From Candidatus Moranbacteria bacterium CG_4_9_14_3_um_filter_45_14 (lineage in GTDB: Bacteria; Patescibacteriota; Minisyncoccia; Moranbacterales; UBA1568), in assembly GCA_002790675.1 (NCBI GenBank), contig PFVP01000020.1, positions 1-5,643 on the forward strand: a stretch of 5,643 nucleotides of DNA, in the 5' to 3' direction. The translations under genes were made by a program, and so were the position numbers. Below the pieces are notes generated by a model that was given only the letters and a program-made list of their open reading frames with translations, did not search any database and was not told where the DNA came from. Within the stretch, counting starts at the first letter, position 1; every line of letters begins with the position of its first letter. Below, piece after piece: positions 1 to 5,413 of this stretch.

Positions 1-6
1 TTGGAG

Positions 7-12
7 TATACT
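7..12 (+). promoter_or_regulatory. Possible -10 box for clpC
   Basis: The hexamer TATACT matches five of six bases of the sigma-70 -10 consensus. A matching -35 box would lie to the left of the window and cannot be seen. Transcription starting near position 19 would give a leader of about 85 bases before the clpC ATG. I found no better -10/-35 pair closer to the gene. This is inference from a single hexamer. Confidence 0.25.
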
Positions 13-20
13 AAGGATGT

Positions 21-58
21 ATCAAGTCATCTATCGATAGCAGTCAAGGCTTGATGAC
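21..58 (+). repeat. Inverted-repeat cluster in the clpC leader
   Basis: Several short inverted repeats overlap here. ATCAAG (21-26) pairs with CTTGAT (50-55). GTCATC (26-31) pairs with GATGAC (53-58). TCAAG (44-48) pairs with CTTGA (50-54). CTATCGATAG (31-40) is a perfect palindrome. The first two pairings compete for the same bases, so two alternative folds are possible. It could be an operator or a leader hairpin. It does not match the CIRCE (HrcA) or CtsR consensus that controls clp genes in Firmicutes. Confidence 0.35.
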
Positions 59-80
59 AAGAGGAATCGATTCTTTTTTT
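59..80 (+). terminator. Weak terminator-like hairpin with T-run
   Basis: GAATCGATTC (64-73) is a palindrome that can extend outward with A-T and G-T pairs, with a TCGA tetraloop, and it runs directly into seven T residues (74-80). The stem is weak. It could be the terminator of a plus-strand gene left of the window, or a chance feature of the clpC leader. Confidence 0.2.
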
Positions 81-103
81 ATCCGCAATCAACCACCTAC
101 ATT

Positions 104-2581
104 ATGTTGCAAACAAATTTCAGCCAAAAATTGACTCTCCACGCGAAACATAGCCTGAAAGAAGCTCGGGATATCGCTTCCTATACCCACTCCAAAACCA
201 TTGAGCCGGAGCATTTGCTTATGGCTATTTTCCTCGAAAATACGAGTCTCGGAAGTATTCTTCTCCAAAATATGGGATTCAAGAAAGAAGCACTCGCAAA
301 ATTGTGCCTCAAGAAAAAAAAGAGTAAAGCTCTCCCTGTATCCTCTCTTCTCCCTCTCGCTTCTCTGCTCAAAGATATCCTGCGTCGCGCCTACGCCCTC
401 GCCAACCAATTCCACTACCCGTATGTCGGTACGGAGCACTTGCTCTATGCTCTCTTCGAATCAAAGAGTGTCATCATCGAAGAAATCCTCATATCACTCA
501 AAATAAGCGAGATCAAGATACAATCGACTCTCGAATCGCATCTCGATTTCGACCACTTCCCTCAACTCTCCAAAATGCTCGACCTGCCGGAGAATCTCCT
601 CACGAAAAGTTCGACCGTCAAAGGAGGTCAGACGCCTTTTCTCGATCAATACACCATCGATATGGCACAATCGACAGCCTACACCACCGAAACACTGATC
701 GGAAGAGATCAGGAGCTCGACCGCATCATCCAAATCCTCACTCGGAAACAAAAGAACAACCCTCTCCTCATCGGTGAACCGGGAGTAGGCAAGACAGCAC
801 TCATCGCCGCGCTGGCCAAAATGATCGCCCGTGGCGCCGTACCACACACACTATATGGCAAACGCATCCTCTCGCTCGATCTCACTCTCGTAGTCGCCGG
901 TACGAATTTCCGCGGAGAATTCGAAGCACGTCTCAAAGAAATCATCCAGGAGGCCACCCGCAACCGTGATGTCATCCTCTTCATCGACGAGATTCACACC
1001 ATCGTGGGAGCCGGCAATACCAGTGGAGGACTCGATGCCGCCAATATCCTGAAACCGGCTCTTTCCCGCGGAGAGATCCAATGTATCGGAGCCACGACCT
1101 TCGCAGAATACAAACGCCACCTCGAAAAAGATCCGGCTCTCGATCGTCGCTTCCAGTCCGTGCTCATCGCAGAACCGAGCGTGGAAGAGACCAAAGAGAT
1201 CCTCTGGCACATAAAAAAAAGTTACGAGGACTTCCATCACATCACACTCGTCAAAGAAGTCATCGATATGGCCGTCGATCTCGGCGTACGCTATATCCCG
1301 GATCGTTTTCTGCCGGACAAAGCTCTCGATATCATCGATGAAGCTTCCGCGCTCGCCAAACAGAGAAGGGAGACTCCCGAAGCGACAAAGATGCTCATAG
1401 AACTCGAGGAGGAACTGCATACGGCACAAGAACGCAAAGAATCCCTCATCAAAAATGAGCGGTATGATGATGCATCCACGTGGCACGCTCGAGAGAAAAT
1501 CTTGTATCAGAAAATCGCGACACAAAGAGAGAAGCAACGGAAAAATCCCGAGAACGAACGCATCACGGTAACTGTGGAACATATCCTGAAAACCGTCGCG
1601 CAGATGGCGCACGTTCCTTTCTCCAAACTTTCCAAAGAAAATCCTCGTCAGAAATTGCTCAACTTGCATACGGCTCTCGATCGTCTCCTCATCGGACAGA
1701 AAGAAGCCGGCAAGGCTCTCGAAGAAACGCTCACTCGTGCGCTCTCGAATATCAGTGATCCGAATCATCCTCTCGGCTCTTTCCTCTTCCTCGGTCCCAC
1801 CGGTGTCGGAAAAACGCTCGCTGCCAAGATCCTCGCCACCGAATTCTTCGGTGATCCGAATGCACTCATCCGTCTCGATATGAGCGAGTTTATAGAACGC
1901 CACAGCGTCGCTCAAATTCTCGGCGCTCCGGCCGGTTATGTCGGCTACGGCGAAGGAGGGAAATTGACAGAACAAGTCCGTCGCAAGCCATACTCCGTCA
2001 TTCTTTTCGATGAGATCGAGAAAGCGCATCCTGATATCTTCAACATCCTCTTGCAGATCCTCGACGAAGGAGTCCTCACGGATGCCGAAGGACGGAAAGT
2101 AAGTTTCCGCAACACCCTCATCATCCTCACTTCCAATATCGGCACGACTTCTTTCACCCAGACCGCACGCATCGGATTTTCGAAACATATCGAGAAAAGT
2201 GATTTTGCAGAACGATTCGAGGCCATCAAACGGGAAGTATTGAATGAATTGAAAAAAGAAATGCGTCCGGAACTTCTGGCTCGTCTCGATCACGTCATCG
2301 TCTTCAATGCCCTGACAGAAGAAGCAGTCGAAAAAATCGCCGACTTAGAACTTCAGATGCTCGTAGAAAGACTCGAGAAACAGCATATAGCGCTGACGTA
2401 CCCCCGCTCTCTTGCGAAGTACATCGCCAAGAAAAGTTTTACCCCCGAACAAGGAGCCCGACTCATCAAGAAAAACATCCAAGACGTGGTTGAAAAAAGT
2501 ATCGCGGAAAGACTCCTCGACGCTCCCCTGAAAAAATCACTCCGGCTTTCTATCAAAAAAGATTCTGTCTTGTGCGTCTAG
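104..2581 (+). CDS. clpC: ClpC-type AAA+ unfoldase, ATPase subunit of Clp protease
   Basis: This is an 825-residue class I Clp/Hsp100 ATPase that unfolds cytosolic proteins and threads them into a protease ring. Two Clp_N repeats (about 6-58 and 82-135) are followed by AAA domain 1 with Walker A GEPGVGKT (224-231), pore loop around F269, Walker B ILFIDEIH (291-298), sensor GATT (329-332) and arginine finger DRRF (347-350). A short UVR-like middle domain (about 418-480, NERYDDAS at 451-458) precedes AAA domain 2 with Walker A GPTGVGKT (564-571), pore GYVG (611-614), Walker B ILFDEIEKAH (633-642), LTSNIG (675-680) and sensor 2 GAR (784-786). IGF at 690-692 matches the ClpP-docking tripeptide, and this with the short middle domain favours ClpC over the disaggregase ClpB. 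Length is typical. The ATG start precedes the N-domain closely but has no Shine-Dalgarno sequence. No ClpP gene or McsA/McsB/CtsR regulator is visible. It overlaps comF by 10 bases. Confidence 0.95.
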   Translation: MLQTNFSQKLTLHAKHSLKEARDIASYTHSKTIEPEHLLMAIFLENTSLGSILLQNMGFKKEALAKLCLKKKKSKALPVSSLLPLASLLKDILRRAYALANQFHYPYVGTEHLLYALFESKSVIIEEILISLKISEIKIQSTLESHLDFDHFPQLSKMLDLPENLLTKSSTVKGGQTPFLDQYTIDMAQSTAYTTETLIGRDQELDRIIQILTRKQKNNPLLIGEPGVGKTALIAALAKMIARGAVPHTLYGKRILSLDLTLVVAGTNFRGEFEARLKEIIQEATRNRDVILFIDEIHTIVGAGNTSGGLDAANILKPALSRGEIQCIGATTFAEYKRHLEKDPALDRRFQSVLIAEPSVEETKEILWHIKKSYEDFHHITLVKEVIDMAVDLGVRYIPDRFLPDKALDIIDEASALAKQRRETPEATKMLIELEEELHTAQERKESLIKNERYDDASTWHAREKILYQKIATQREKQRKNPENERITVTVEHILKTVAQMAHVPFSKLSKENPRQKLLNLHTALDRLLIGQKEAGKALEETLTRALSNISDPNHPLGSFLFLGPTGVGKTLAAKILATEFFGDPNALIRLDMSEFIERHSVAQILGAPAGYVGYGEGGKLTEQVRRKPYSVILFDEIEKAHPDIFNILLQILDEGVLTDAEGRKVSFRNTLIILTSNIGTTSFTQTARIGFSKHIEKSDFAERFEAIKREVLNELKKEMRPELLARLDHVIVFNALTEEAVEKIADLELQMLVERLEKQHIALTYPRSLAKYIAKKSFTPEQGARLIKKNIQDVVEKSIAERLLDAPLKKSLRLSIKKDSVLCV

Positions 2582-3321
2582 ATGTACTCTCATTACTTCA
2601 TTCTTCCTCTTTGAAGAAACTCGGTGTCTCTCTCATAGACACCCTTTTTCCTGTTCGTTGCATTAGTTGCGGTTCTCGGGGAGAATGCCTCTGCAAAAGA
2701 TGCCTTGCGATTTTTCCGCGACGACTGAAACAGCGTTGCCCGACCTGTCTCAAGAAAACCACTCCGCGAGGAGAAGTGTGTTTCGGATGCTTCGGTCTCT
2801 CTTCTCTCGATGGACTCTTCGCCGCGTCGATGTATCGATCACCGCTGGTTTCCACATCCATCCACACTTTCAAATACCGATTCATCCCAAGCTTTGCACA
2901 ACCACTCGGAAATTGGCTCGCAGAGAGAGTGCGCGAGGTTGATTTACCGTTACCAGATTACTTCATTCCCGTACCGCTCCACCCTCGTCGTTTGCGTTTT
3001 CGCGGTTTCAATCAATCAGCATTACTGGCAGAAACGCTTATCGACGAACTTACACCGGGCTTCGATATACCGATTATAAAGGACAGTTTGCTCCGCACTC
3101 GTTTCACCAAACCACAGATGAAAACACATACCAAGGAAGAACGCCAGAGAAATCTCAAAAGCGCATTCTCTCTGCTTCCGGAAAGCATTCCTCTCATACG
3201 GGGGAAATCCATCTGGCTCATCGATGATGTCTCCACTACCGGAACGACACTGGAAGAATGCGCCCGTATCCTAAAAGATGCTGGCGCCAAAAATGTCTTC
3301 GGCATCGTTCTCGCGCGCTAA
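2572..3321 (+). CDS. comF: ComF family phosphoribosyltransferase-like protein
   Basis: This 249-residue protein has the ComF layout. An N-terminal double zinc-ribbon has cysteine pairs C30/C33, C41/C44, C56/C59 and C70/C73, plus C39. A type I phosphoribosyltransferase fold follows, with PVPLHPRRLRFRGFNQS (133-149) and the PRPP-binding loop LIDDVSTTGTT (216-226). In naturally competent bacteria ComF is a cytoplasmic protein needed for DNA uptake; its family (COG1040) is otherwise of unsettled biochemical role, and no substrate can be read from the sequence. The start is GTG at 2572, inside the last codons of clpC, giving a 10-base overlap and suggesting translational coupling. An in-frame TTG at 2611 is an alternative start that still keeps the zinc-ribbon. 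No strong ribosome binding site is seen. No other competence gene lies in the window. Confidence 0.9.
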   Translation: MRLDVLSLLHSSSLKKLGVSLIDTLFPVRCISCGSRGECLCKRCLAIFPRRLKQRCPTCLKKTTPRGEVCFGCFGLSSLDGLFAASMYRSPLVSTSIHTFKYRFIPSFAQPLGNWLAERVREVDLPLPDYFIPVPLHPRRLRFRGFNQSALLAETLIDELTPGFDIPIIKDSLLRTRFTKPQMKTHTKEERQRNLKSAFSLLPESIPLIRGKSIWLIDDVSTTGTTLEECARILKDAGAKNVFGIVLAR

Positions 3322-3334
3322 AAACTTCCTACAA

Positions 3335-3363
3335 CAAAAAAGACTCCGGAAAATTCGGAGTCT
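3335..3363 (-). terminator. Intrinsic terminator of the SurA-like gene
   Basis: A perfect 8-bp stem, AGACTCCG (3341-3348) with CGGAGTCT (3356-3363), closes a 7-base loop. Read on the minus strand it is followed by a T-run (plus-strand A-run 3335-3340). It therefore serves the minus-strand gene ending at 3386. On the plus strand there is no adjacent T-run, so comF does not obviously use it, although the stem may still block readthrough between the converging genes. Confidence 0.85.
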
Positions 3364-3385
3364 CTGAAGAACGATCTTTTTTCTC

Positions 3386-4105
3386 TTAATACTGTACGAA
3401 ATAATCGATCTGGGCTTTCGCTCTGATATCGCTCACCCACTTTTCTGCTTCGGTGTTGAATTTCTGTCCCTTCAACTGTTCTCGCGCCTGACTCTTCAAA
3501 TCATCAGAACTGATCCCTTTCGATGCAAGCGTCTTATTGGTGGCGAGGTATTGATCCACTTCATCATCGCTGACGACAATCTTATCAGCCAGAATCTGCT
3601 CCAGCTCTTTATTTATCACTACCTGTTCTCGGAGTTCAGCAAGCGTCATTCCTTGTCCTGCGAGTGCCTGATCGAGCGTTCCGCCCTGTGCCGTAACCTG
3701 ATCCTCTATTTTTTTCATTTCCACATCGATATCCGCATCTTTTATGACGATGCCGGATTTCTTCATCTCACCCTCGATCAATTTCTTGGTGATGATGATG
3801 TCCAAAATATCCTTGCCCGCCTTCTTCTCCAACTCACGCACGACGCTCAGCCGACTCACCGGACTGCCATTCACTGTCGCAACGATGAAAACACCTCTGT
3901 AATAATAGAAACCACCCAAAAGAAGGGCGGACACCGCAAGAACAATGACGAAATTCTTGGTCGTCTTGCTCATCTTCGATACGCGATCTTTCAATGCGGT
4001 TGCTTGCGCAATAACAAATTTCTTCGTCACCATTGCTCCCGTTTCTCTCCTTTCTCCTGCTACCCCTGCTCCTGTAGCCTCAGTTTTCGGTGATTCATTT
4101 TCCAT
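3386..4105 (-). CDS. Membrane-anchored SurA/PrsA N-domain protein without PPIase domain
   Basis: This 239-residue protein has a polar N-terminus (1-50), one membrane segment (about 52-75, VIVLAVSALLLGGFYYY) and an outer domain. The segment VATVNGSPVSRLSVVRELE (75-93) is the typical opening of a SurA_N/PrsA chaperone domain, which runs helically to about 187 and includes AGQGMTLAELREQVV (149-163). After about 30 residues a C-terminal stretch, EKWVSDIRAKAQIDYF (221-236), resembles the closing strand-helix of SurA/PrsA. In PrsA and SurA a parvulin isomerase domain lies between these lobes; here it is missing, so a holdase-like role at the cell surface is inferred rather than proline isomerisation. 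No lipobox is seen, so it is probably an uncleaved signal anchor. Met25 is an alternative start. A promoter candidate lies at 4185-4193. Confidence 0.8.
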   Translation of the reverse strand: MENESPKTEATGAGVAGERRETGAMVTKKFVIAQATALKDRVSKMSKTTKNFVIVLAVSALLLGGFYYYRGVFIVATVNGSPVSRLSVVRELEKKAGKDILDIIITKKLIEGEMKKSGIVIKDADIDVEMKKIEDQVTAQGGTLDQALAGQGMTLAELREQVVINKELEQILADKIVVSDDEVDQYLATNKTLASKGISSDDLKSQAREQLKGQKFNTEAEKWVSDIRAKAQIDYFVQY

Positions 4106-4184
4106 AACCGTATATTCTTAATAAAAAATTAATACTTTACCTTAAACGGAAAGAAGGAGATACCTCCCCTTTTTTCTCCCGTAT

Positions 4185-4193
4185 ATTCTATCA
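4185..4193 (-). promoter_or_regulatory. Extended -10 promoter candidate for the SurA-like gene
   Basis: On the minus strand the sequence reads TGATAGAAT, which is TG, one base, then TAGAAT, five of six bases of the -10 consensus. This is an extended -10 element, which can work without a good -35 box, and none is seen at 16-18 bases. Transcription would start near 4178 and leave a leader of about 70 bases containing GGAG/CTCC pairing (4157-4168). It lies in the 114-base gap after yjbQ, so the SurA-like gene could be transcribed on its own. Confidence 0.45.
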
Positions 4194-4219
4194 CAAAGGC
4201 GCTAAAATAGGAAAAGTCC

Positions 4220-4663
4220 TTATTTGCCGATGATTTGCAAGGCTATTTTCCTCGGTCGTGAACAGTCGAGCTCTATGACGAACACTCTCTGCCACATACC
4301 CAACTGCAGAGTATTTTTCACCACATTGAGCATCGTAGAGGTCGGGAGATGAAGTGCTTTGTTATGAGAATGACCATTGGCCTTCTCGTCAGGCCCCATA
4401 TTGACCGTGCGTATCTTGAAATTGTCATGCATATATTTGTAGGTTCTCGGTGCAAGTTTTTCCAAGCGTGCTTTCATATCCATAATGAGGAGTGGCTCAG
4501 CTTCATTGACAATCACGGCCATCGTTGTGTGCATACTCTGGATATTGATGACTCCGTGCTTTATCTTTGATGCCTTTATTTTTTTCTGTATCTTCTCGGT
4601 GATATCGATAAAATCCAATGTGGTGCTCGTCGTCAATTCTATGATATGGTTCACGATTCTCAT
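4220..4663 (-). CDS. yjbQ: YjbQ/UPF0047 family protein
   Basis: This complete 147-residue protein has the length and motifs of the YjbQ (UPF0047) family. Visible are HTT (45-47), NE (53-54), D62, HDN (79-81), NGHSH (96-100), LGMWQ (121-125) and ELDCSRPRK (131-139). The His/Asp/Glu set forms the conserved polar pocket of this trimeric fold. Databases call the family secondary thiamine-phosphate synthase because E. coli YjbQ has weak activity of that kind; the physiological reaction is unsettled, and no thiamine gene is nearby. The stretch between NGHSH and LGMWQ keeps the family spacing but reads HLPTSTMLNVV, so the usual Gly-Pro-Ser and Val-Pro signatures are altered, and C134 stands where Gly is common. 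The start is ATG with little Shine-Dalgarno character, about 20 bases downstream of a predicted transcription start. Confidence 0.9.
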   Translation of the reverse strand: MRIVNHIIELTTSTTLDFIDITEKIQKKIKASKIKHGVINIQSMHTTMAVIVNEAEPLLIMDMKARLEKLAPRTYKYMHDNFKIRTVNMGPDEKANGHSHNKALHLPTSTMLNVVKNTLQLGMWQRVFVIELDCSRPRKIALQIIGK

Positions 4664-4691
4664 AGTGTTTCATTTATCAAAAATATGTTCC

Positions 4692-4721
4692 ATTATATAC
4701 CTAAATCAAAAAACGCCACAA
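4692..4721 (-). promoter_or_regulatory. Promoter of yjbQ
   Basis: On the minus strand a perfect TATAAT -10 box occupies 4697-4692. TTGTGG at 4721-4716 could be the -35 box (three of six consensus bases) with an 18-base spacer. Transcription would start near 4685, leaving about 20 bases before the yjbQ ATG. The -35 box lies inside the terminator hairpin at 4712-4729, so the end of one transcript and the start of the next are packed together. Confidence 0.65.
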
Positions 4722-4729
4722 TGGGCGTT
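4701..4729 (-). terminator. Intrinsic terminator without an obvious upstream gene
   Basis: The stem AACGCC/GGCGTT (plus-strand 4712-4717 with 4724-4729) closes a 6-base loop. Read on the minus strand it runs into TTTTTT and then more T-rich sequence. The direction is clear because the A-run lies only on the left side of the plus strand. No protein gene lies between it and the ASCH terminator about 630 bases away, so it may end a non-coding minus-strand transcript or be the relic of a lost gene. Confidence 0.75.
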
Positions 4730-4763
4730 CTGTACTGCGGTGTGTATTAGCCTTTGCGCGAAC

Positions 4764-4792
4764 CCACTTCGCACGTGTGGAGTGCATAGTGG
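4764..4792 (-). repeat. Two-tier hairpin at the left end of the intergenic element
   Basis: CCACT (4764-4768) pairs with AGTGG (4788-4792). After a 2x2 internal loop, GCAC (4771-4774) pairs with GTGC (4782-4785) around a 7-base loop. An alternative GCGAA/TTCGC stem (about 4758-4772) competes for the same bases. A stem with a symmetric internal loop is more RNA-like than terminator-like, and no T-run follows. The strand given is that of the terminator at 4701-4729, by inference. Confidence 0.45.
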
Positions 4793-4874
4793 CTCTAAAC
4801 CTCTCCGTACACCCCCGATTGCGTGGGGAAGCGAACCAATGCGCCTCGGACATGCTCGCGGACTCGCGTGTGCA

Positions 4875-5056
4875 AAAACCAAAAAATTTCCTTGCATTTT
4901 TCTCGCGTCTCCTCCCCCGTCACGGATATTTTCCTGCTGGAAAATTCCACGACCCCGCCTCGCGCCGTCGCACTCCGGCCTTGCGAAAGCGCCCCACGCT
5001 TTCTCACCCCTCCACCGCGAAGCGTCCAAGAGAATGGAAAGAAAATTTTTGGTTTT
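4875..5056. repeat. Distant inverted repeat with 16-base arms
   Basis: The arms are 4875-4890 and 5041-5056. The reverse complement of the left arm matches the right arm GAAAATTTTTGGTTTT at 15 of 16 positions. They enclose 150 bases of GC-rich sequence containing two perfect smaller hairpins (4928-4945, 4985-5003). The arms could be a closing stem of a large RNA fold or terminal repeats of a tiny non-autonomous element. No target-site duplication was identified beside them. Confidence 0.45.
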
Positions 5057-5076
5057 GCTTCACCGTTTTAGTCTCC

Positions 5077-5117
5077 GAAAAGAGCAATTTTATTTTGCAT
5101 TTTTGTTTGCTCTTTTC
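5077..5117. repeat. Perfect 11-bp inverted repeat
   Basis: GAAAAGAGCAA (5077-5087) pairs perfectly with TTGCTCTTTTC (5107-5117) around a 19-base AT-rich loop. The stem is mostly A-T and the loop is long for a terminator, though the right arm ends in four T residues. It could be a protein-binding palindrome or a stem in the proposed RNA. Flanking GTCTC (5071-5075) and GAGAC (5136-5140) could extend the structure outward. Confidence 0.55.
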
Positions 5118-5158
5118 TCCACCCTCACGGCGACCGAGACGCTTCCTCTCAGTGTTTG

Positions 5159-5283
5159 GTGGTAACTCTAGCGTCCGATCACACTTCGCAAACACTTCAC
5201 ATTGGCCGTTCGCATTCGCTCACGATGCCTGCTCGGTGTTGTTTGTGCTCGCTCTGTAACTTCGTTCGAGTCTGTGGTAACTC
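5159..5283. repeat. Direct repeat GTGGTAACTC
   Basis: GTGGTAACTC occurs at 5159-5168 and again at 5274-5283, 115 bases apart, with a related GTAACT between them (5256-5261). The enclosed segment has seven TCG triplets within 5186-5268 and a near-tandem ACACTTC (5181-5187, 5192-5198). The repeats may be recombination scars or internal repeat units; no encoded mobile function is present. Confidence 0.4.
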
Positions 5284-5293
5284 ATAAAGAAGA

Positions 5294-5308
5294 TTGTGCT
5301 AGGCACAA
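5294..5308. repeat. Short hairpin TTGTGC-TAG-GCACAA
   Basis: A perfect 6-bp inverted repeat with a 3-base centre sits at the right end of the intergenic element. Its right arm, GCACAAAC (5303-5310), is also complementary to GTTTGTGC at 5241-5248, so two alternative pairings exist. The compact symmetric form would also suit a dimeric repressor site. Confidence 0.4.
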
Positions 5309-5353
5309 ACAAATCTATATATGATCTCCACCCACCTATTTTTTAGAACTCAA

Positions 5354-5390
5354 TTAGAAAAGCCCGATACCTTTTTAGGGGTATCGGGCT
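5354..5390 (-). terminator. Intrinsic terminator of the ASCH gene
   Basis: The 11-bp stem AGCCCGATACC (5361-5371) pairs perfectly with GGTATCGGGCT (5380-5390) around an 8-base loop. Read on the minus strand it is followed by TTTTCTAATT. It begins 24 bases after the ASCH stop codon, the usual arrangement for a gene's own terminator. Confidence 0.9.
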
Positions 5391-5413
5391 TATGTTGTCT
5401 TCAGAAGAGCGAA

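Larger units (their letters stand above)
4731..5320. other. Long non-coding, hairpin-rich intergenic element
   Basis: No convincing gene lies between yjbQ and the ASCH gene. The block alternates GC-rich and AT-rich patches and is strongly pyrimidine-rich on the plus strand from about 4890 to 5040. Perfect or near-perfect hairpins occur at 4764-4792 (CCACT and GCAC pairing with GTGC and AGTGG), 4928-4945 (ATTTTCC, TGCT loop, GGAAAAT), 4985-5003 (GAAAGCG, CCCCA loop, CGCTTTC), 5077-5117 and 5294-5308. Short motifs recur: CACTTCGCA (4765, 5182), TTGCATTTTT (4892, 5095), GTGGTAACTC (5159, 5274) and TCACGG (4920, 5125). Open frames in several phases are low-complexity and mutually overlapping. I saw no signature of RNase P RNA, tmRNA, SRP RNA or a tRNA. 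It may be a structured RNA, a dispersed repeat, or a decayed element. Confidence 0.6.

Noticed and set aside
1..103. CIRCE or CtsR operator upstream of clpC
   Set aside because: Neither the TTAGCACTC/GAGTGCTAA pair nor the tandem GGTCAAA heptads occur.
851..2293. 480-residue open frame on the minus strand inside clpC
   Set aside because: It lies antisense to a clear AAA+ gene with all motifs intact. Its openness follows from clpC codon choice (few codons whose complement is a stop), and its protein has no recognisable domain.
4706..5029. 107-residue minus-strand frame in the intergenic block
   Set aside because: It is Arg/Gly-rich and low in complexity, its stop falls in the terminator T-run, and other equally long frames overlap it in other phases. 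No domain or ribosome binding site was seen. Tested homologues with synonymous bias would be needed to revive it.
4485..5259. Plus-strand frames of 226 and 160 residues crossing yjbQ and the intergenic block
   Set aside because: The first runs antisense through yjbQ and the second overlaps it in another phase. Both are rich in Ser, Pro, Arg and Cys with no domain-like pattern, as expected from GC-rich non-coding sequence.
4731..5320. Known large RNA (RNase P RNA, tmRNA, SRP RNA, 6S) or tRNA in the intergenic block
   Set aside because: I looked for their conserved core sequences by eye on both strands and did not find them. An Infernal search would settle it.
4731..5320. CRISPR array
   Set aside because: Repeats are short, different from one another and irregularly spaced; no unit of 24-40 bases recurs.
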